A DNA stretch of 64,000 nucleotides from Anaerocolumna sp. MB42-C2 (lineage in GTDB: Bacteria; Bacillota; Clostridia; Lachnospirales; Lachnospiraceae), in assembly GCF_030913705.1 (NCBI RefSeq), contig NZ_CP133190.1:2418001-2482000 (forward strand), given 5' to 3'. Below are positions 46,102-55,867 of this stretch, piece by piece. Below the pieces are notes generated by a model. The model saw only the letters and a list, made by a program, of their open reading frames with translations. It did no database searches and had not been told where the DNA came from. Position 1 is the first letter of the stretch; each line of letters starts with the position of its first letter. Position numbers and translations under genes: made by a program.

Positions 46102-46263
46102 TTAAAAAAAACCGTTGCAGAAGCTGTTTCCTCCAATACGGATGATATAGGATAGTACTCCAAGTAAAACAATTAAGACAACCGGTATTAAATAGGCACC
46201 AGTTAGCTTTACTCGTATTCCCCCTAATACGGAATACTCTTCTTCCATCATTCTTTTCTTCAC
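46102..46263 (-). CDS. 53-residue single-helix membrane protein
   Basis: GTG start (46261-46263) seven to eight bases after AGGAGGGG, TAA stop at 46102-46104. The product has a charged N-terminus (KKRMMEEEY), a short linker and one hydrophobic helix (AYLIPVVLIVLLGVLSYIIR) with a Cys-containing tail (GGNSFCNGFF). The excellent ribosome site and clean helix argue that it is real despite its size. I do not recognise it. It lies between the importer terminator/repeat and the two-helix protein at 45410-45844. Confidence 0.6.
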   Translation of the reverse strand: MKKRMMEEEYSVLGGIRVKLTGAYLIPVVLIVLLGVLSYIIRIGGNSFCNGFF

Positions 46264-46316
46264 CGTATTGCCCCTCCTATCTTAAACTAATACCCATGCT
46301 TTTGGGCATAAATAAT

Positions 46317-46367
46317 GAAGAATAGCGTTTTTGCTATTCTTTTAATGGCTCGCATTCCTTTCGCGGG
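46317..46367 (-). repeat. Double-hairpin interspersed repeat, copy B
   Basis: Inverted relative to copy A (9647-9698), matching at about 44 of 51 positions, with both hairpins kept (GAAGAATAG with CTATTCTT, and CGC with GCG). Similarity seems to continue beyond it, with GGGT...AGTTTAAG present in both downstream flanks. Confidence 0.7.
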
Positions 46368-46380
46368 ACTATTTATACGT

Positions 46381-46421
46381 AAAAGAAGGAGCAGCTTCTA
46401 TTAAAAGCAGCTCCTTCTTTT
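46381..46421. terminator. Terminator of the Mgl-type importer operon
   Basis: Arms 46381-46397 (AAAAGAAGGAGCAGCTT) and 46405-46421 pair with one mismatch; T-rich on exit in either direction. It lies about 30 bases after the binding-protein stop. Confidence 0.8.
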
Positions 46422-46452
46422 TAGTAAGTTTATTCTATTTCAGAAGTAGATA

Positions 46453-47655
46453 TTAGTCATATAAGTTTTGAGCTATTTCTTCACTGGCAATATTATCTTT
46501 ATTGTACCATTGGCATCCTGTATCAACATTGCTTACTGTTTCACCATTAGCAACCTGTACCAGTAAGTCAACCATTTTCTGACCGATAGATACCGGAGCC
46601 TGGGTAACAGCACCATATAAGGTTCCACTGGTTACTGCAGCTTTAAGAACGGAACCAGAGTCAAAACCTACACCGATAATCTGGCCTTCGCCTGTTCCTA
46701 AAACACTTAAGTTATCATTAGCTGTAACAACACCCTCAGCTGCTGTCTGGTTAGAACCGAAGATAGCAATTGTGTCTTTTTGATTTAAGATTGTGGATGC
46801 TTCGATTGCTGTCAATTCTGTTGTAGTCTGGGAAGGTACTCTAACTTCAATGATAACATTAGCGCTCTTCTCATCTACTACAGGACTTTTTACATTCTGT
46901 ACATAATAATCATTACCAACTACAGCCGCTGTTTTACCGTCAGCTGAAAGTTTAGTAATCATTTCATCAATAAATCCTAAACCACGGTTACAGATCGATT
47001 CGGACGTAGCATCCTGGTTAACAACACCAATTCTAACAGGACCGGACGCATTTGCTACTCTGTCTTTAATACCGTCATACATACCGTCTGCTGCTACTGC
47101 ACCTGCTTTATAGTTATCGGTTGACGCGTTGGCATATACAGCACCCTCCGGAGCGGCCGGAACACCGGAATCAAATCCGATAATCGGAATATTAGCGTTC
47201 TGAGCTGCTGTAATTGCATCTAATGCTGCTTTTGTATCAAGGGATGCTAAACCGATTGCCGCAGGTTTTGCATTCACTGCACTATTTAACATCTGCACCT
47301 GATCTGCGATATCTGATTCAGAGTTAGGACCAACCATGTTGATTGTTACTCCTAATTTTTCTGCTTCAGCAGAAGCTCCTTTATAAACGGCCTGCCAGTA
47401 AGTGGACTGAAATCCTTTTGATACAATTTCAAAGTGATAAGCAGATTTTGCTACGATATCACCTGTGGATGTTGAATCAGAAGTTGCAGCATCGTCTGTT
47501 GTTGCTTTAGCAGTCCCCTCATCAGCGGTTGCTTCCTGAGTGGGAGCTGTTGTTGGTGCTGAATTGTCTGATGTATCAGCTTTTTTTCCGCAGCCTGTTA
47601 ACATGGTTGCTACCATAGCTGCACTAAGTAAACCTACCAAAAATTTCTTTTTCAT
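46453..47655 (-). CDS. Sugar ABC transporter substrate-binding lipoprotein (Mgl/Rbs-type)
   Basis: 400 residues with lipobox MLTGC (Cys22), a Thr/Ser/Asp-rich linker of about 50 residues and a type 1 binding fold: HFEIVSKGFQSTYWQAVYKG, KPAAIGLASLDTKAALDAIT, IPIIGFDSGVPAAPEG and later GQIIGVGFDSGSVLKAAVTS. It delivers a monosaccharide to the permeases upstream. It is the only soluble-type binding protein for two ATPase-permease pairs. Confidence 0.94.
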   Translation of the reverse strand: MKKKFLVGLLSAAMVATMLTGCGKKADTSDNSAPTTAPTQEATADEGTAKATTDDAATSDSTSTGDIVAKSAYHFEIVSKGFQSTYWQAVYKGASAEAEKLGVTINMVGPNSESDIADQVQMLNSAVNAKPAAIGLASLDTKAALDAITAAQNANIPIIGFDSGVPAAPEGAVYANASTDNYKAGAVAADGMYDGIKDRVANASGPVRIGVVNQDATSESICNRGLGFIDEMITKLSADGKTAAVVGNDYYVQNVKSPVVDEKSANVIIEVRVPSQTTTELTAIEASTILNQKDTIAIFGSNQTAAEGVVTANDNLSVLGTGEGQIIGVGFDSGSVLKAAVTSGTLYGAVTQAPVSIGQKMVDLLVQVANGETVSNVDTGCQWYNKDNIASEEIAQNLYD

Positions 47656-47717
47656 TTTTGAAACCCTCCATTATTTTTCATTTATTTATGAACCGCATAC
47701 GCGTTTACATAACATGT

Positions 47718-48713
47718 TTATTTGTCTTTTCTCTTTAATACATCAATCAGAACTGCGCTTAATAATATAACACCTGTAATAATCTGCTGCCAGTTAGCCT
47801 GCAAACCGATATAGGGAAGTCCTGTTTTTAACATTGACATTACAAATACACCAAGTAATGCGCCGACAATAGAACCGGATCCGCCGGTTGTGGATACACC
47901 ACCGATTATTGCACCGCCGATAGCATCTAATTCCAATCCTGCTCCCGTACCGGGATTAATACTGGTAAAGGTTGCTGCATATGCGATTCCGGCTAAACCT
48001 GCAAATAAACCGGATAAAACATAGGCAATAATAAGATATTTTTTAACATTTACACCGGAGAGCCTTGCTGCTTCTTTATTACTGCCGATTGCAATAATGT
48101 AACGGCCAATCTTAGATTTATTTAAGACAATTGACATAATTATAATTAATACAATAATCAGTAAGAAACCTACCGGATATTTCATCGTACCGATCTTGAG
48201 TTTAAAAATACTTCGAAACCATGCTCCGTCCGTTCCTGCCTGGGGCCAGGGAATACCAAAACCACCGGAACAAAGAGAACCTAAACCTCTGGTTATCATC
48301 ATGGTACATAAGGTTGCAATAAATGGCGGTAAGTTCATTATTGCTACTAAAATACCATTTAATAAACCGATTAAAACACCAAACAGAATCGCTACCAGCA
48401 TTCCAAGTGCAACCGGCCAGTGTTTATAAACAACCAGATAACCGCCGGCAATAGAATAGCATACAAGTCCGGTACCGATCGATAAGTCAACCCCGCCTGT
48501 AATCAAGGTAAAGGTTACACCAATTGCCATTAAAGTAATGTAATAGGAATAATCCATAATACTTAAAACAGTAGAATACTGTCTAAAGGATGGACTCGCT
48601 ATACAAAAAAATGAAAAAAGGGCAATAATGATAACTAATACAATTGTTTTCTGTGTACCCATTTTTCTGACAAACGGATTATTCGTTAATATACTTCCAT
48701 TTTTATTTGACAT
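47718..48713 (-). CDS. Sugar ABC transporter permease (RbsC/MglC-like), copy B
   Basis: 331 residues from ATG 48711-48713, eight bases after AGGAGG; the GTG directly before is also possible. About ten helices with ITGGVDLSIGTGLVCYS, LPPFIATLCTMMITRGLGSL, IGSNKEAARLSGVNVKKY and GAIIGGVSTTGGSGSIVGAL. Clearly different from the copy A permease despite their near-identical ATPases. Confidence 0.94.
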   Translation of the reverse strand: MSNKNGSILTNNPFVRKMGTQKTIVLVIIIALFSFFCIASPSFRQYSTVLSIMDYSYYITLMAIGVTFTLITGGVDLSIGTGLVCYSIAGGYLVVYKHWPVALGMLVAILFGVLIGLLNGILVAIMNLPPFIATLCTMMITRGLGSLCSGGFGIPWPQAGTDGAWFRSIFKLKIGTMKYPVGFLLIIVLIIIMSIVLNKSKIGRYIIAIGSNKEAARLSGVNVKKYLIIAYVLSGLFAGLAGIAYAATFTSINPGTGAGLELDAIGGAIIGGVSTTGGSGSIVGALLGVFVMSMLKTGLPYIGLQANWQQIITGVILLSAVLIDVLKRKDK

Positions 48714-48725
48714 CACTTTCTCCTC

Positions 48726-50219
48726 CTAACTTCTGAGCGTTGCCGCATTCATAATCTTTTCCTGTGTTGCTTCCGCTATATCAATTTCACCGGTTTTCTT
48801 TCCTTCACACATAACTACGATACGATCACTCATTCTTAATATTTCTGTCATTTCAGAAGAAATCATGATGATTGACTTTCCTTCTGCTACCAACTCATTC
48901 ATCAGATGGTAAATCTCATTTTTTGCTCCTACGTCAATTCCTCTTGTAGGTTCATCAAAGATCAGGATGTCACAGTTTCTTACAAGCCATTTCGCAATTA
49001 CTACCTTCTGCTGGTTACCTCCTGACAGGTTTACTACCAGCTGGTCCGTACTTGGAGTTTTTGTTTTTAACTGCTCAATATATTTCTGAGTAACTTCTTT
49101 TTCTTTTTTCTTATTGATAAAGATTCCTGACATAAAGTTCTCTAAGGAGGCCATGGTAGTATTCTCTGCTACGGTCTTTTGTACTACGATTCCGTAACGT
49201 TTCCGGTCCTCTGATAAATAACCGATTCCATTGGCCACCGCATCCATAGGTGTTTTGATATCTACTTTTTTACCATTTACATAGATGTCTCCGCTCTCAA
49301 TCGGATCTGCTCCAAACAGTGCTCTTGCCGTCTCTGTTCTTCCAGCTCCCATCAGCCCGGAGAAACCTAAGATTTCACCTTTATGGAGCTCAAAACTTAC
49401 ATTCCGTACCATTTTCCCTGCATTCAGATGTTCTACCTTAAGGACTACCGGTGCATCTTTTGAAACGTTACTTTCTGTCTTCGGATCTTCATAGATAACA
49501 CGTCCTACCATCATGTTAATAATATCATTTTTGGTAGAATCTTTTGTAATCAACGTTCCTACATATCCGCCGTCACGCATTACCGTAACCCGGTCGGTTA
49601 TGACTTTGATTTCATCCATTCGGTGGGAAATATAAACGATTCCCAGACCCCTGCTCCTTAGATCTTTTATAATCTTGAACAGTTCCTCTATCTCTGATTC
49701 CGTCAGTGCGGCGGAGGGTTCATCAAATACGATAACCTTTGCATCATGGGAGATGGCTTTTGCTATCTCACACATCTGCTGTTTTCCTACCGTAAGCCTG
49801 TTCATTTTTTCATTAGGATCTATGTTAATGTTCAGCTTATCAAATAGTTTTCCTGCTTCTTCATTCATTTTGGCATCATCAATCAGTTTTCCTTTCATGA
49901 ATTCTCTGCCAATGAAGATATTCTGCGCCACAGTTAGGTGCCCCATCATGTTAAGTTCCTGGTGTACGATTACAACACCCGCATCCTGTGCTTCTTTCGG
50001 GTTATTAAATTCCAGTTCCCGGCCTTCATAGGTTATGCTTCCGGAATCTTTCTTATAGATACCGGTCAGTACTTTCATCAGTGTTGATTTTCCGGCACCG
50101 TTTTCCCCCATAAGGGCGTGAACTTCGCCTTTTTTTACCTCAAAATCCACATGGTCCAACGCATGCACGCCCGGAAAAGATTTATCGATCCCTTTCATTG
50201 TTAATATTACTTCGCCCAC
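48726..50219 (-). CDS. Sugar ABC transporter ATPase, tandem type (MglA/RbsA-like), copy B
   Basis: 497 residues, GTG start (50217-50219). Domain 1 Walker A GENGAGKST and Walker B VIVFDEPSAAL; domain 2 reduced Walker A GLMGAGRTETARA, signature LSGGNQQKVVIAKWL and Walker B ILIFDEPTRGID, all as expected for an active CUT2 ATPase. It differs from copy A (51242-52735) at only eight residues by eye. It should pair with the permease at 47718-48713. Confidence 0.95.
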   Translation of the reverse strand: MGEVILTMKGIDKSFPGVHALDHVDFEVKKGEVHALMGENGAGKSTLMKVLTGIYKKDSGSITYEGRELEFNNPKEAQDAGVVIVHQELNMMGHLTVAQNIFIGREFMKGKLIDDAKMNEEAGKLFDKLNINIDPNEKMNRLTVGKQQMCEIAKAISHDAKVIVFDEPSAALTESEIEELFKIIKDLRSRGLGIVYISHRMDEIKVITDRVTVMRDGGYVGTLITKDSTKNDIINMMVGRVIYEDPKTESNVSKDAPVVLKVEHLNAGKMVRNVSFELHKGEILGFSGLMGAGRTETARALFGADPIESGDIYVNGKKVDIKTPMDAVANGIGYLSEDRKRYGIVVQKTVAENTTMASLENFMSGIFINKKKEKEVTQKYIEQLKTKTPSTDQLVVNLSGGNQQKVVIAKWLVRNCDILIFDEPTRGIDVGAKNEIYHLMNELVAEGKSIIMISSEMTEILRMSDRIVVMCEGKKTGEIDIAEATQEKIMNAATLRS

Positions 50220-50244
50220 GTTTTCACCTATCTACCTTTCCTGC

Positions 50245-51228
50245 TTAGTTTCTTCTACGTTTGGACATAGCATCCATATATACAGCGATTATAACGATGA
50301 TACCCGTAATTACTAACTGATAATCTTTTGTAAAGCCCATTGCCAGGATACCCTCCTGAAGTAAAGCTATAATCATGGTACCGATAAAAGTACCTCCGAT
50401 CGATGCAATACCGCCTGCCATAGAGGTTCCGCCCATTACCGCAGCTGCAATTGCTTCATTGTTGTACTGATCGCCAAGACCCGGCTGAATCGTAGTATAG
50501 GCTCCTACAAAGAAGATTGCCGCAATACCGACTAATATACCACAGATCATGTATGCCATCATTTCCCACTTCTTTACATTAACACCCGATAAACGAACCG
50601 CTTCTCTGTTACTGCCGATACATAATATATTACGTCCAATTTTTGTCTTATTTAATATGATTGCACAAATGATAGCGGTTATACCTAAAAAGATAAGGCC
50701 TGTTGGCACATCCACACCACCGATATTTGCTTTCACCAGATAACGGTACCAGCCATTCGCTTCCGCCGCCTGAGGCCAGCTTACAGATTGTGTTTTGGTG
50801 AATACGGAACCGACACCCTTTGATATCTGCATGATTGCCATGGAAGTAATAAAGGGAGGGATACGGAAATATGCAACCATATATCCATTTAAAGCTCCAA
50901 AAAGCAAACCAACCAGTATGCTTACGATCAAGCAGGGAATCAACGGCCATCCGCTTTTGGTCAGTAACTGACCTGATACTAATGCTGCACAGAACATAAC
51001 CGGTCCGATGGAGAAATCTATTCCTCCGGTACCAATAACAAACGTTACGCCCAATGCAAGAAATCCCAAGAAATATGCATAACTTAATGCACTTAATATT
51101 CTGGAATAGCTAATAAATGTTGGACTGACAATAGCAAATGCAAAGTACATCAAGATTAAAACGAAGCATAGCACCAGCTTATTAAATCCAATTTTTTTAA
51201 CCAAAACATTGTTTTTAATCTTTTCCAC
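50245..51228 (-). CDS. Sugar ABC transporter permease (RbsC/MglC-like), copy A
   Basis: 327 residues from GTG 51226-51228, nine bases after AGGAGG; an in-frame ATG 12 codons earlier lies inside the ATPase gene. About ten helices with VIGTGGIDFSIGPVMFCA, IPPFITSMAIMQISKGVGSV, IGSNREAVRLSGVNVKKW and AAVMGGTSMAGGIASIGGTF. The conserved SGVNVKKW loop matches the copy B permease, but the rest is well diverged, so this is a heterodimer partner or a second channel with different specificity. Confidence 0.93.
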   Translation of the reverse strand: MEKIKNNVLVKKIGFNKLVLCFVLILMYFAFAIVSPTFISYSRILSALSYAYFLGFLALGVTFVIGTGGIDFSIGPVMFCAALVSGQLLTKSGWPLIPCLIVSILVGLLFGALNGYMVAYFRIPPFITSMAIMQISKGVGSVFTKTQSVSWPQAAEANGWYRYLVKANIGGVDVPTGLIFLGITAIICAIILNKTKIGRNILCIGSNREAVRLSGVNVKKWEMMAYMICGILVGIAAIFFVGAYTTIQPGLGDQYNNEAIAAAVMGGTSMAGGIASIGGTFIGTMIIALLQEGILAMGFTKDYQLVITGIIVIIAVYMDAMSKRRRN

Positions 51229-51241
51229 TTCTTCTTTCCTC

Positions 51242-52735
51242 CTAGTTTCTAAGCGTTGCCGCATTCATAATCTTTTCCTGTGTTGCTTCCGCTATATCAA
51301 TTTCACCGGTTTTCTTACCCTCACACATAACTACGATACGGTCACTCATTCTTAAAATTTCTGTCATCTCAGAAGAAATCATAATAATTGATTTTCCTTC
51401 CGCTACCAGCTCATTCATCAGATGGTAAATCTCATTTTTCGCTCCTACATCAATTCCTCTTGTCGGTTCATCAAAGATCAGGATATCACAGTTTCTAACA
51501 AGCCATTTTGCAATTACCACCTTCTGCTGGTTACCTCCTGACAGGTTAACTACCAGCTGATCCGTACCTGGAGTTTTTGTCTTTAGCTGTTCTATATATT
51601 TCTGGGTGACTTCTTTTTCTTTTTTCTTATTAATAAAGATTCCAGACATAAAGTTCTCTAAGGAGGCCATGGTGGTATTCTCTGCTACGGTCTTTTGAAC
51701 AACGATCCCGAAACGTTTCCGGTCTTCCGATAAATAACCGATTCCATTGGCAACCGCATCTATCGGTGACTTGATATCTACTTTTTTACCATTCACATAG
51801 ATATCTCCGCTTTCTATGGGATCTGCTCCAAACAATGCTCTTGCCGTCTCCGTTCTTCCGGCTCCCATAAGCCCTGAGAAACCTAAGATTTCGCCCTTAT
51901 GCAGCTCAAAGCTTACATTCTGCACCATTTTTCCTGCATTCAGATGTTCCACCTTAAGGACTACCGGTGCATCTTTTAAAACATTGCTTTCTGTCTTGGG
52001 ATCTTCATAGATAACCCTTCCTACCATCATGTTAATGATATCATTTTTGGTAGAATCTTTCGTAATCAGCGTTCCTACATATCCGCCGTCACGCATTACC
52101 GTTACACGGTCAGTTATGACTTTGATTTCATCCATTCGGTGGGAAATATAAACGATTCCCAGACCCCTGCTCCTTAGATCTTTTATAATCTTGAACAGTT
52201 CCTCTATCTCTGATTCCGTCAGTGCAGCGGAGGGTTCATCAAATACGATAACCTTTGCATCATGGGAGATGGCTTTTGCTATTTCACACATCTGCTGTTT
52301 TCCTACCGTAAGCCTGTTCATCTTCTCTGTAGGATCTATATTTATATTCAGCTTATCAAATAGTTTTCCCGCTTCTTCATTCATTTTGGCATCATCAATC
52401 AGCTTGCCTTTCATGAACTCTCTGCCGATGAATATATTTTGTGCCACGGTAAGATGGCCCATCATGTTAAGTTCCTGGTGTACGATTACAACACCTGCAT
52501 CCTGTGCTTCTTTCGGGTTATTAAATTCCAGTTCCCGGCCTTCATAGGTTATGCTTCCGGAATCTTTCTTATAGATACCGGTCAGTACTTTCATCAGTGT
52601 TGACTTTCCGGCTCCGTTTTCGCCCATCAGTGCGTGAACTTCTCCTTTTTTTACCTCAAAATCCACATGATCCAACGCATGCACGCCCGGGAAAGATTTA
52701 TCGATCCCTTTCATTGTTAATATTACTTCGCCCAC
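51242..52735 (-). CDS. Sugar ABC transporter ATPase, tandem type (MglA/RbsA-like), copy A
   Basis: 497 residues from GTG 52733-52735, matching the start of copy B, with AAGGAAGG upstream. An in-frame ATG 12 codons earlier has no ribosome site. All motifs are as in copy B. The eight differences are scattered and conservative (for example R/Q near KMV-NVSF, Y/F in KR-GIVV). First gene of the importer operon. Confidence 0.95.
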   Translation of the reverse strand: MGEVILTMKGIDKSFPGVHALDHVDFEVKKGEVHALMGENGAGKSTLMKVLTGIYKKDSGSITYEGRELEFNNPKEAQDAGVVIVHQELNMMGHLTVAQNIFIGREFMKGKLIDDAKMNEEAGKLFDKLNINIDPTEKMNRLTVGKQQMCEIAKAISHDAKVIVFDEPSAALTESEIEELFKIIKDLRSRGLGIVYISHRMDEIKVITDRVTVMRDGGYVGTLITKDSTKNDIINMMVGRVIYEDPKTESNVLKDAPVVLKVEHLNAGKMVQNVSFELHKGEILGFSGLMGAGRTETARALFGADPIESGDIYVNGKKVDIKSPIDAVANGIGYLSEDRKRFGIVVQKTVAENTTMASLENFMSGIFINKKKEKEVTQKYIEQLKTKTPGTDQLVVNLSGGNQQKVVIAKWLVRNCDILIFDEPTRGIDVGAKNEIYHLMNELVAEGKSIIMISSEMTEILRMSDRIVVMCEGKKTGEIDIAEATQEKIMNAATLRN

Positions 52736-52795
52736 GTTTTCACCTTCCTTTTGGTCTATTCTTTCAGGCATTTCTCAGTCTCTTACTATGTAAAT

Positions 52796-52824
52796 AGTAT
52801 ATAATCAATTACAGTATTATTTAA
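52796..52824 (-). promoter_or_regulatory. Possible promoter of the double importer operon
   Basis: Minus-strand TTAAAT (52819-52824), 17-base spacer, TATACT (52796-52801). The -35 box is poor, as expected for an activator-dependent promoter. Apart from this and the terminator near 53.05 kb, nothing else was identified in 52736-53083. Confidence 0.4.
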
Positions 52825-53027
52825 TAGAATATCTTTTTAAAAATAGTTAAAATTCTACTGACTGTATCAAAATTAACCATAAAATCGACCATTATGGAAA
52901 CTCTTTTCATGTATAATTCCATTATTTATATCCATTTACACTGTTTACCTTCATATTTCCTGTGAAATATAACAAATAACTGTCCATAAACCAAGCTGAA
53001 ATAATAGGTCACCCCCCGGTGTCTTTC

Positions 53028-53081
53028 ATAAAAAAAGAAGTTTTTGCAAACTGCTCATAAATGATTTGCAAAAACTTCTTT
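53028..53081 (-). terminator. Terminator of the sensor operon
   Basis: Perfect 17-bp arms AAAGAAGTTTTTGCAAA (53034-53050) and complement (53065-53081), followed on the minus strand by a run of T. It separates the sensor operon from the importer operon. Confidence 0.88.
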
Positions 53082-53083
53082 CT

Positions 53084-54067
53084 TTACTCCCCCCAGAACG
53101 GGAATAATAATTTCTGATTTTCTTCTGTATACATATTATTTTTCGTAATTAACTGTGAACCGGAATCCACGTTTTTTTCAACTTTTTTACCTTTAACCAA
53201 TTTAACTGCTTCTTCGATTCCAAGGTAACCCATATTAAAAGATTTCTGGATAATAATTCCCTGAAAGACTCCTTCTTCTAACAGTTCAATTTCTTCAATT
53301 GAGCTGTCAAAACCGATTACTTTCACTTTACCTGCCAGCCCCAGCCTCTTGATCGCCCTGGCTGCACCGACCGATGAATATTCATTTAACCCTGCAATCA
53401 TAGTAAGATCCGGATATTCTTTCAGCAACTCTATTGTTAAACTATAAGCTTTGCCAAATTCGGAATCACAGAAGACCACATCTACTATTTTACTTTCATC
53501 CGATCCTAATCCTGACCGAAGTCCCTTTTCCCTCTCAATCGCTGTTGATGCCGTTTTAACGTGACCGACAATTGCAATTTTAGTATTCCTATTTACAAAA
53601 GTTTTCATATATTCGCCCATTTTTTTACCGGCCAGATAATTATCTGTAGCTACCAGCGCATCCTGGACATTCTCATTTACAGTGGAGTCAATGAAAACAA
53701 GCTTTATATTATTATCGGCGATTTCTTTTGCTTTCGCTGTCGTTTCCGAATAATCCGCAGGGGACAGGGCAATTGCATCGGGTTTTTGCTTAATGGCCCA
53801 GTCAATCAATTGATTCTGTCTCGCATAATCCTCTTCCGCATCGGGAGCCACAACCTTTAAATTAATATTAAACTCTTTTGCTGCCATTTCGGCTCCTCCG
53901 ATTAAAGCGGACCAGAATTCATTGGAATCATCTATGATTTTTGGTATATATATTATATTTATGGGTACTTCTGTTTTTAAGCTGTTCTTCACTATTTTAT
54001 AAATACCGGGTACTAAAATACATAGCGATAATACTGTAATTATTAATATCTTATACTTTTTCACCAT
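53084..54067 (-). CDS. Membrane-anchored sugar-binding protein, probable sensor component
   Basis: 327 residues from ATG 54065-54067 (a GTG directly after is better spaced from AGGGGG). The N-terminal hydrophobic stretch (KILIITVLSLCILVPGIYKI) has no lipobox and no cleavage site, so the protein should stay anchored. The rest is a type 1 sugar-binding fold: DSNEFWSALIGGAEMAAKEF, KPDAIALSPADYSETTAKA, KLVFIDSTVNENVQDALVAT, KVKVIGFDSSIEEIELLEEG. The gene overlaps the kinase gene by 17 bases. This matches the plan of XylFII-LytS systems in clostridia, where an anchored binding protein presents sugar occupancy to the kinase. Confidence 0.85.
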   Translation of the reverse strand: MVKKYKILIITVLSLCILVPGIYKIVKNSLKTEVPINIIYIPKIIDDSNEFWSALIGGAEMAAKEFNINLKVVAPDAEEDYARQNQLIDWAIKQKPDAIALSPADYSETTAKAKEIADNNIKLVFIDSTVNENVQDALVATDNYLAGKKMGEYMKTFVNRNTKIAIVGHVKTASTAIEREKGLRSGLGSDESKIVDVVFCDSEFGKAYSLTIELLKEYPDLTMIAGLNEYSSVGAARAIKRLGLAGKVKVIGFDSSIEEIELLEEGVFQGIIIQKSFNMGYLGIEEAVKLVKGKKVEKNVDSGSQLITKNNMYTEENQKLLFPFWGE

Positions 54068-55862
54068 TATCCCCCTGTACTCTTCTCTTCGGAATTGTGA
54101 TTGTTGCAGTTGTTCCTTCTCCCGGAGAACTTTCATACGTAATTCCATAGTTCTTGCCGTAATACAACTGAAGTCTCATCTGCACATTAAAAACTCCTAC
54201 TCCATTGGATTTAAAATTATGTTTATGTTCATCAAAAATGTGAGCCAGAACTTCCTCCGTCATACCTACACCATTATCAATGACTTTGATTATTATATTA
54301 TTACCGGCAGAATATCCCCGGATCGTAAGCAGACACATGGTTTCTTTAAATTTGATTCCATGATAGATTGCATTTTCTACTATAGGCTGGAGAACCAGCT
54401 TTACAATCTCATATTGGCAAATGTCCTTGTCCACATCAATCTCGTACTCTAATTTATCTTTGTATCTCATCTTTTGTATGGTTAAGTAACTTGTAATATA
54501 ACCGACTTCCTGCTCAATTGTCAGTACCTCATTCTCATTGCTAATACTTTGCCGTAATAATTTAGCCAGTGATGCGGTCATAAGTACAACTTCTTTATTT
54601 TTATTACTTTCTGCCATCCAGATGATAGAATCCAATGTATTATAGAGAAAATGCGGATTGATTTGGGATTGTAAGGCTTTTAACTCACTTTTTCTCTTTT
54701 GTTTCTGCTCATAGATATTTTCTTCCATTAATTTTTTGATTTCCGCAGTCATGATATTAAAGGATTTGCTTAGACTTCCAATCTCATTTTCTGATATCAC
54801 TTCAATGTTAGCATTGTCAAAATGTCCTTTTTCGACTTCTTTCATGGAATCCTTCAGTTTTTTAATAGGCCTGGTAATCCTGGTTGAAATAAAAACAGAA
54901 ATAATCATTGCCGCCGCAAGTAAAATAAAAGCTACCACAATATAGATAATCTGGGTCTGTGTTTTGTTCTTCATCAATTCCGATTCATAAACAACACCAA
55001 CTATGGTCCACCCTGTTTTCTTGGAAGTGGATATGGTATAAAGTTTACTTTCATCCCCCTCATCGGTTACAAAATAATTGGTCTTACTATTTAAAACCTG
55101 ATCAACCCGCTCAGTTTTTAATCCGCTGTAAAGCAGCTGCTGCTGTGGATGATAGATGATATTGCCGTCACGGTCCAGAATAAAAACGTATCCTTTTTCA
55201 CCAAGACTATTGTTTTCACACATATCACTAATTACGTTATAATTTAAATCAATAAAAAATATACCCGAGGTTTTATTGCTTATTGGATTTTTTATACTTT
55301 TACTTAAGGTTATAACCCATTTATAATTATTTTTAATCACATTTTGTACATGGGAGGAAGATAAAGCAGTTTTATCCGGATATAAAAAAGCATAGCGGTA
55401 CCAATCCAGACTGAAGAGAGAAACAAACTCATTCAACATATCAGTACCGTCATTAATAATATATCTTCCATTGCTGGAAATTACTGCAATATTACATATA
55501 TCCTGCCTCGCTTCCATAATTGTGTTAAACTGATCTAAGATAGCCGTGGCATAAAGTGATTTCTGGTCTTTCGTTAAGTTATCATAAAACAGGTAATCTT
55601 TTACATTTTCATTATTTGTAACTAAGGATGATATGTTTTCCATGTAATTGATATAAGAATCAATATCACCATTAACCTGTTTTATTAACTGCGTGGTATT
55701 ATCAATTGAATTATCCAGTACGGTATCTTCTGTATAATTTAATGATATTAATAAAAATATCAATAATGAAAAAACAATTAATGCAGAAAAGGAAAACAAT
55801 ATGGTAAGGCGAATGCTTTTGAAATGATGTAATATTACATTCTTCTTACTTTCTTTATTCAA
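54051..55862 (-). CDS. YesM/LytS-type sensor histidine kinase with Cache domain
   Basis: 603 residues. Helix 1 at about 20-40, an external double-Cache-like domain (GRYIINDGTDMLNEF, GEKGYVFILDRDGNIIYHPQ), helix 2 (IIYIVVAFILLAAAMIISVF), HAMP (RITRPIKKLKDSMKEVEKG), then the kinase core with SQINPHFLYNTLDSIIWMAE, LQPIVENAIYHGIK and DNGVGMTEEVLAHIF. It pairs with the regulator just upstream (6-base gap) and with the anchored binding protein overlapping its 3' end. The Cache domain may contact that protein rather than bind sugar itself. Confidence 0.93.
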   Translation of the reverse strand: MNKESKKNVILHHFKSIRLTILFSFSALIVFSLLIFLLISLNYTEDTVLDNSIDNTTQLIKQVNGDIDSYINYMENISSLVTNNENVKDYLFYDNLTKDQKSLYATAILDQFNTIMEARQDICNIAVISSNGRYIINDGTDMLNEFVSLFSLDWYRYAFLYPDKTALSSSHVQNVIKNNYKWVITLSKSIKNPISNKTSGIFFIDLNYNVISDMCENNSLGEKGYVFILDRDGNIIYHPQQQLLYSGLKTERVDQVLNSKTNYFVTDEGDESKLYTISTSKKTGWTIVGVVYESELMKNKTQTQIIYIVVAFILLAAAMIISVFISTRITRPIKKLKDSMKEVEKGHFDNANIEVISENEIGSLSKSFNIMTAEIKKLMEENIYEQKQKRKSELKALQSQINPHFLYNTLDSIIWMAESNKNKEVVLMTASLAKLLRQSISNENEVLTIEQEVGYITSYLTIQKMRYKDKLEYEIDVDKDICQYEIVKLVLQPIVENAIYHGIKFKETMCLLTIRGYSAGNNIIIKVIDNGVGMTEEVLAHIFDEHKHNFKSNGVGVFNVQMRLQLYYGKNYGITYESSPGEGTTATITIPKRRVQGDNGEKV

Positions 55863-55867
55863 AATGG

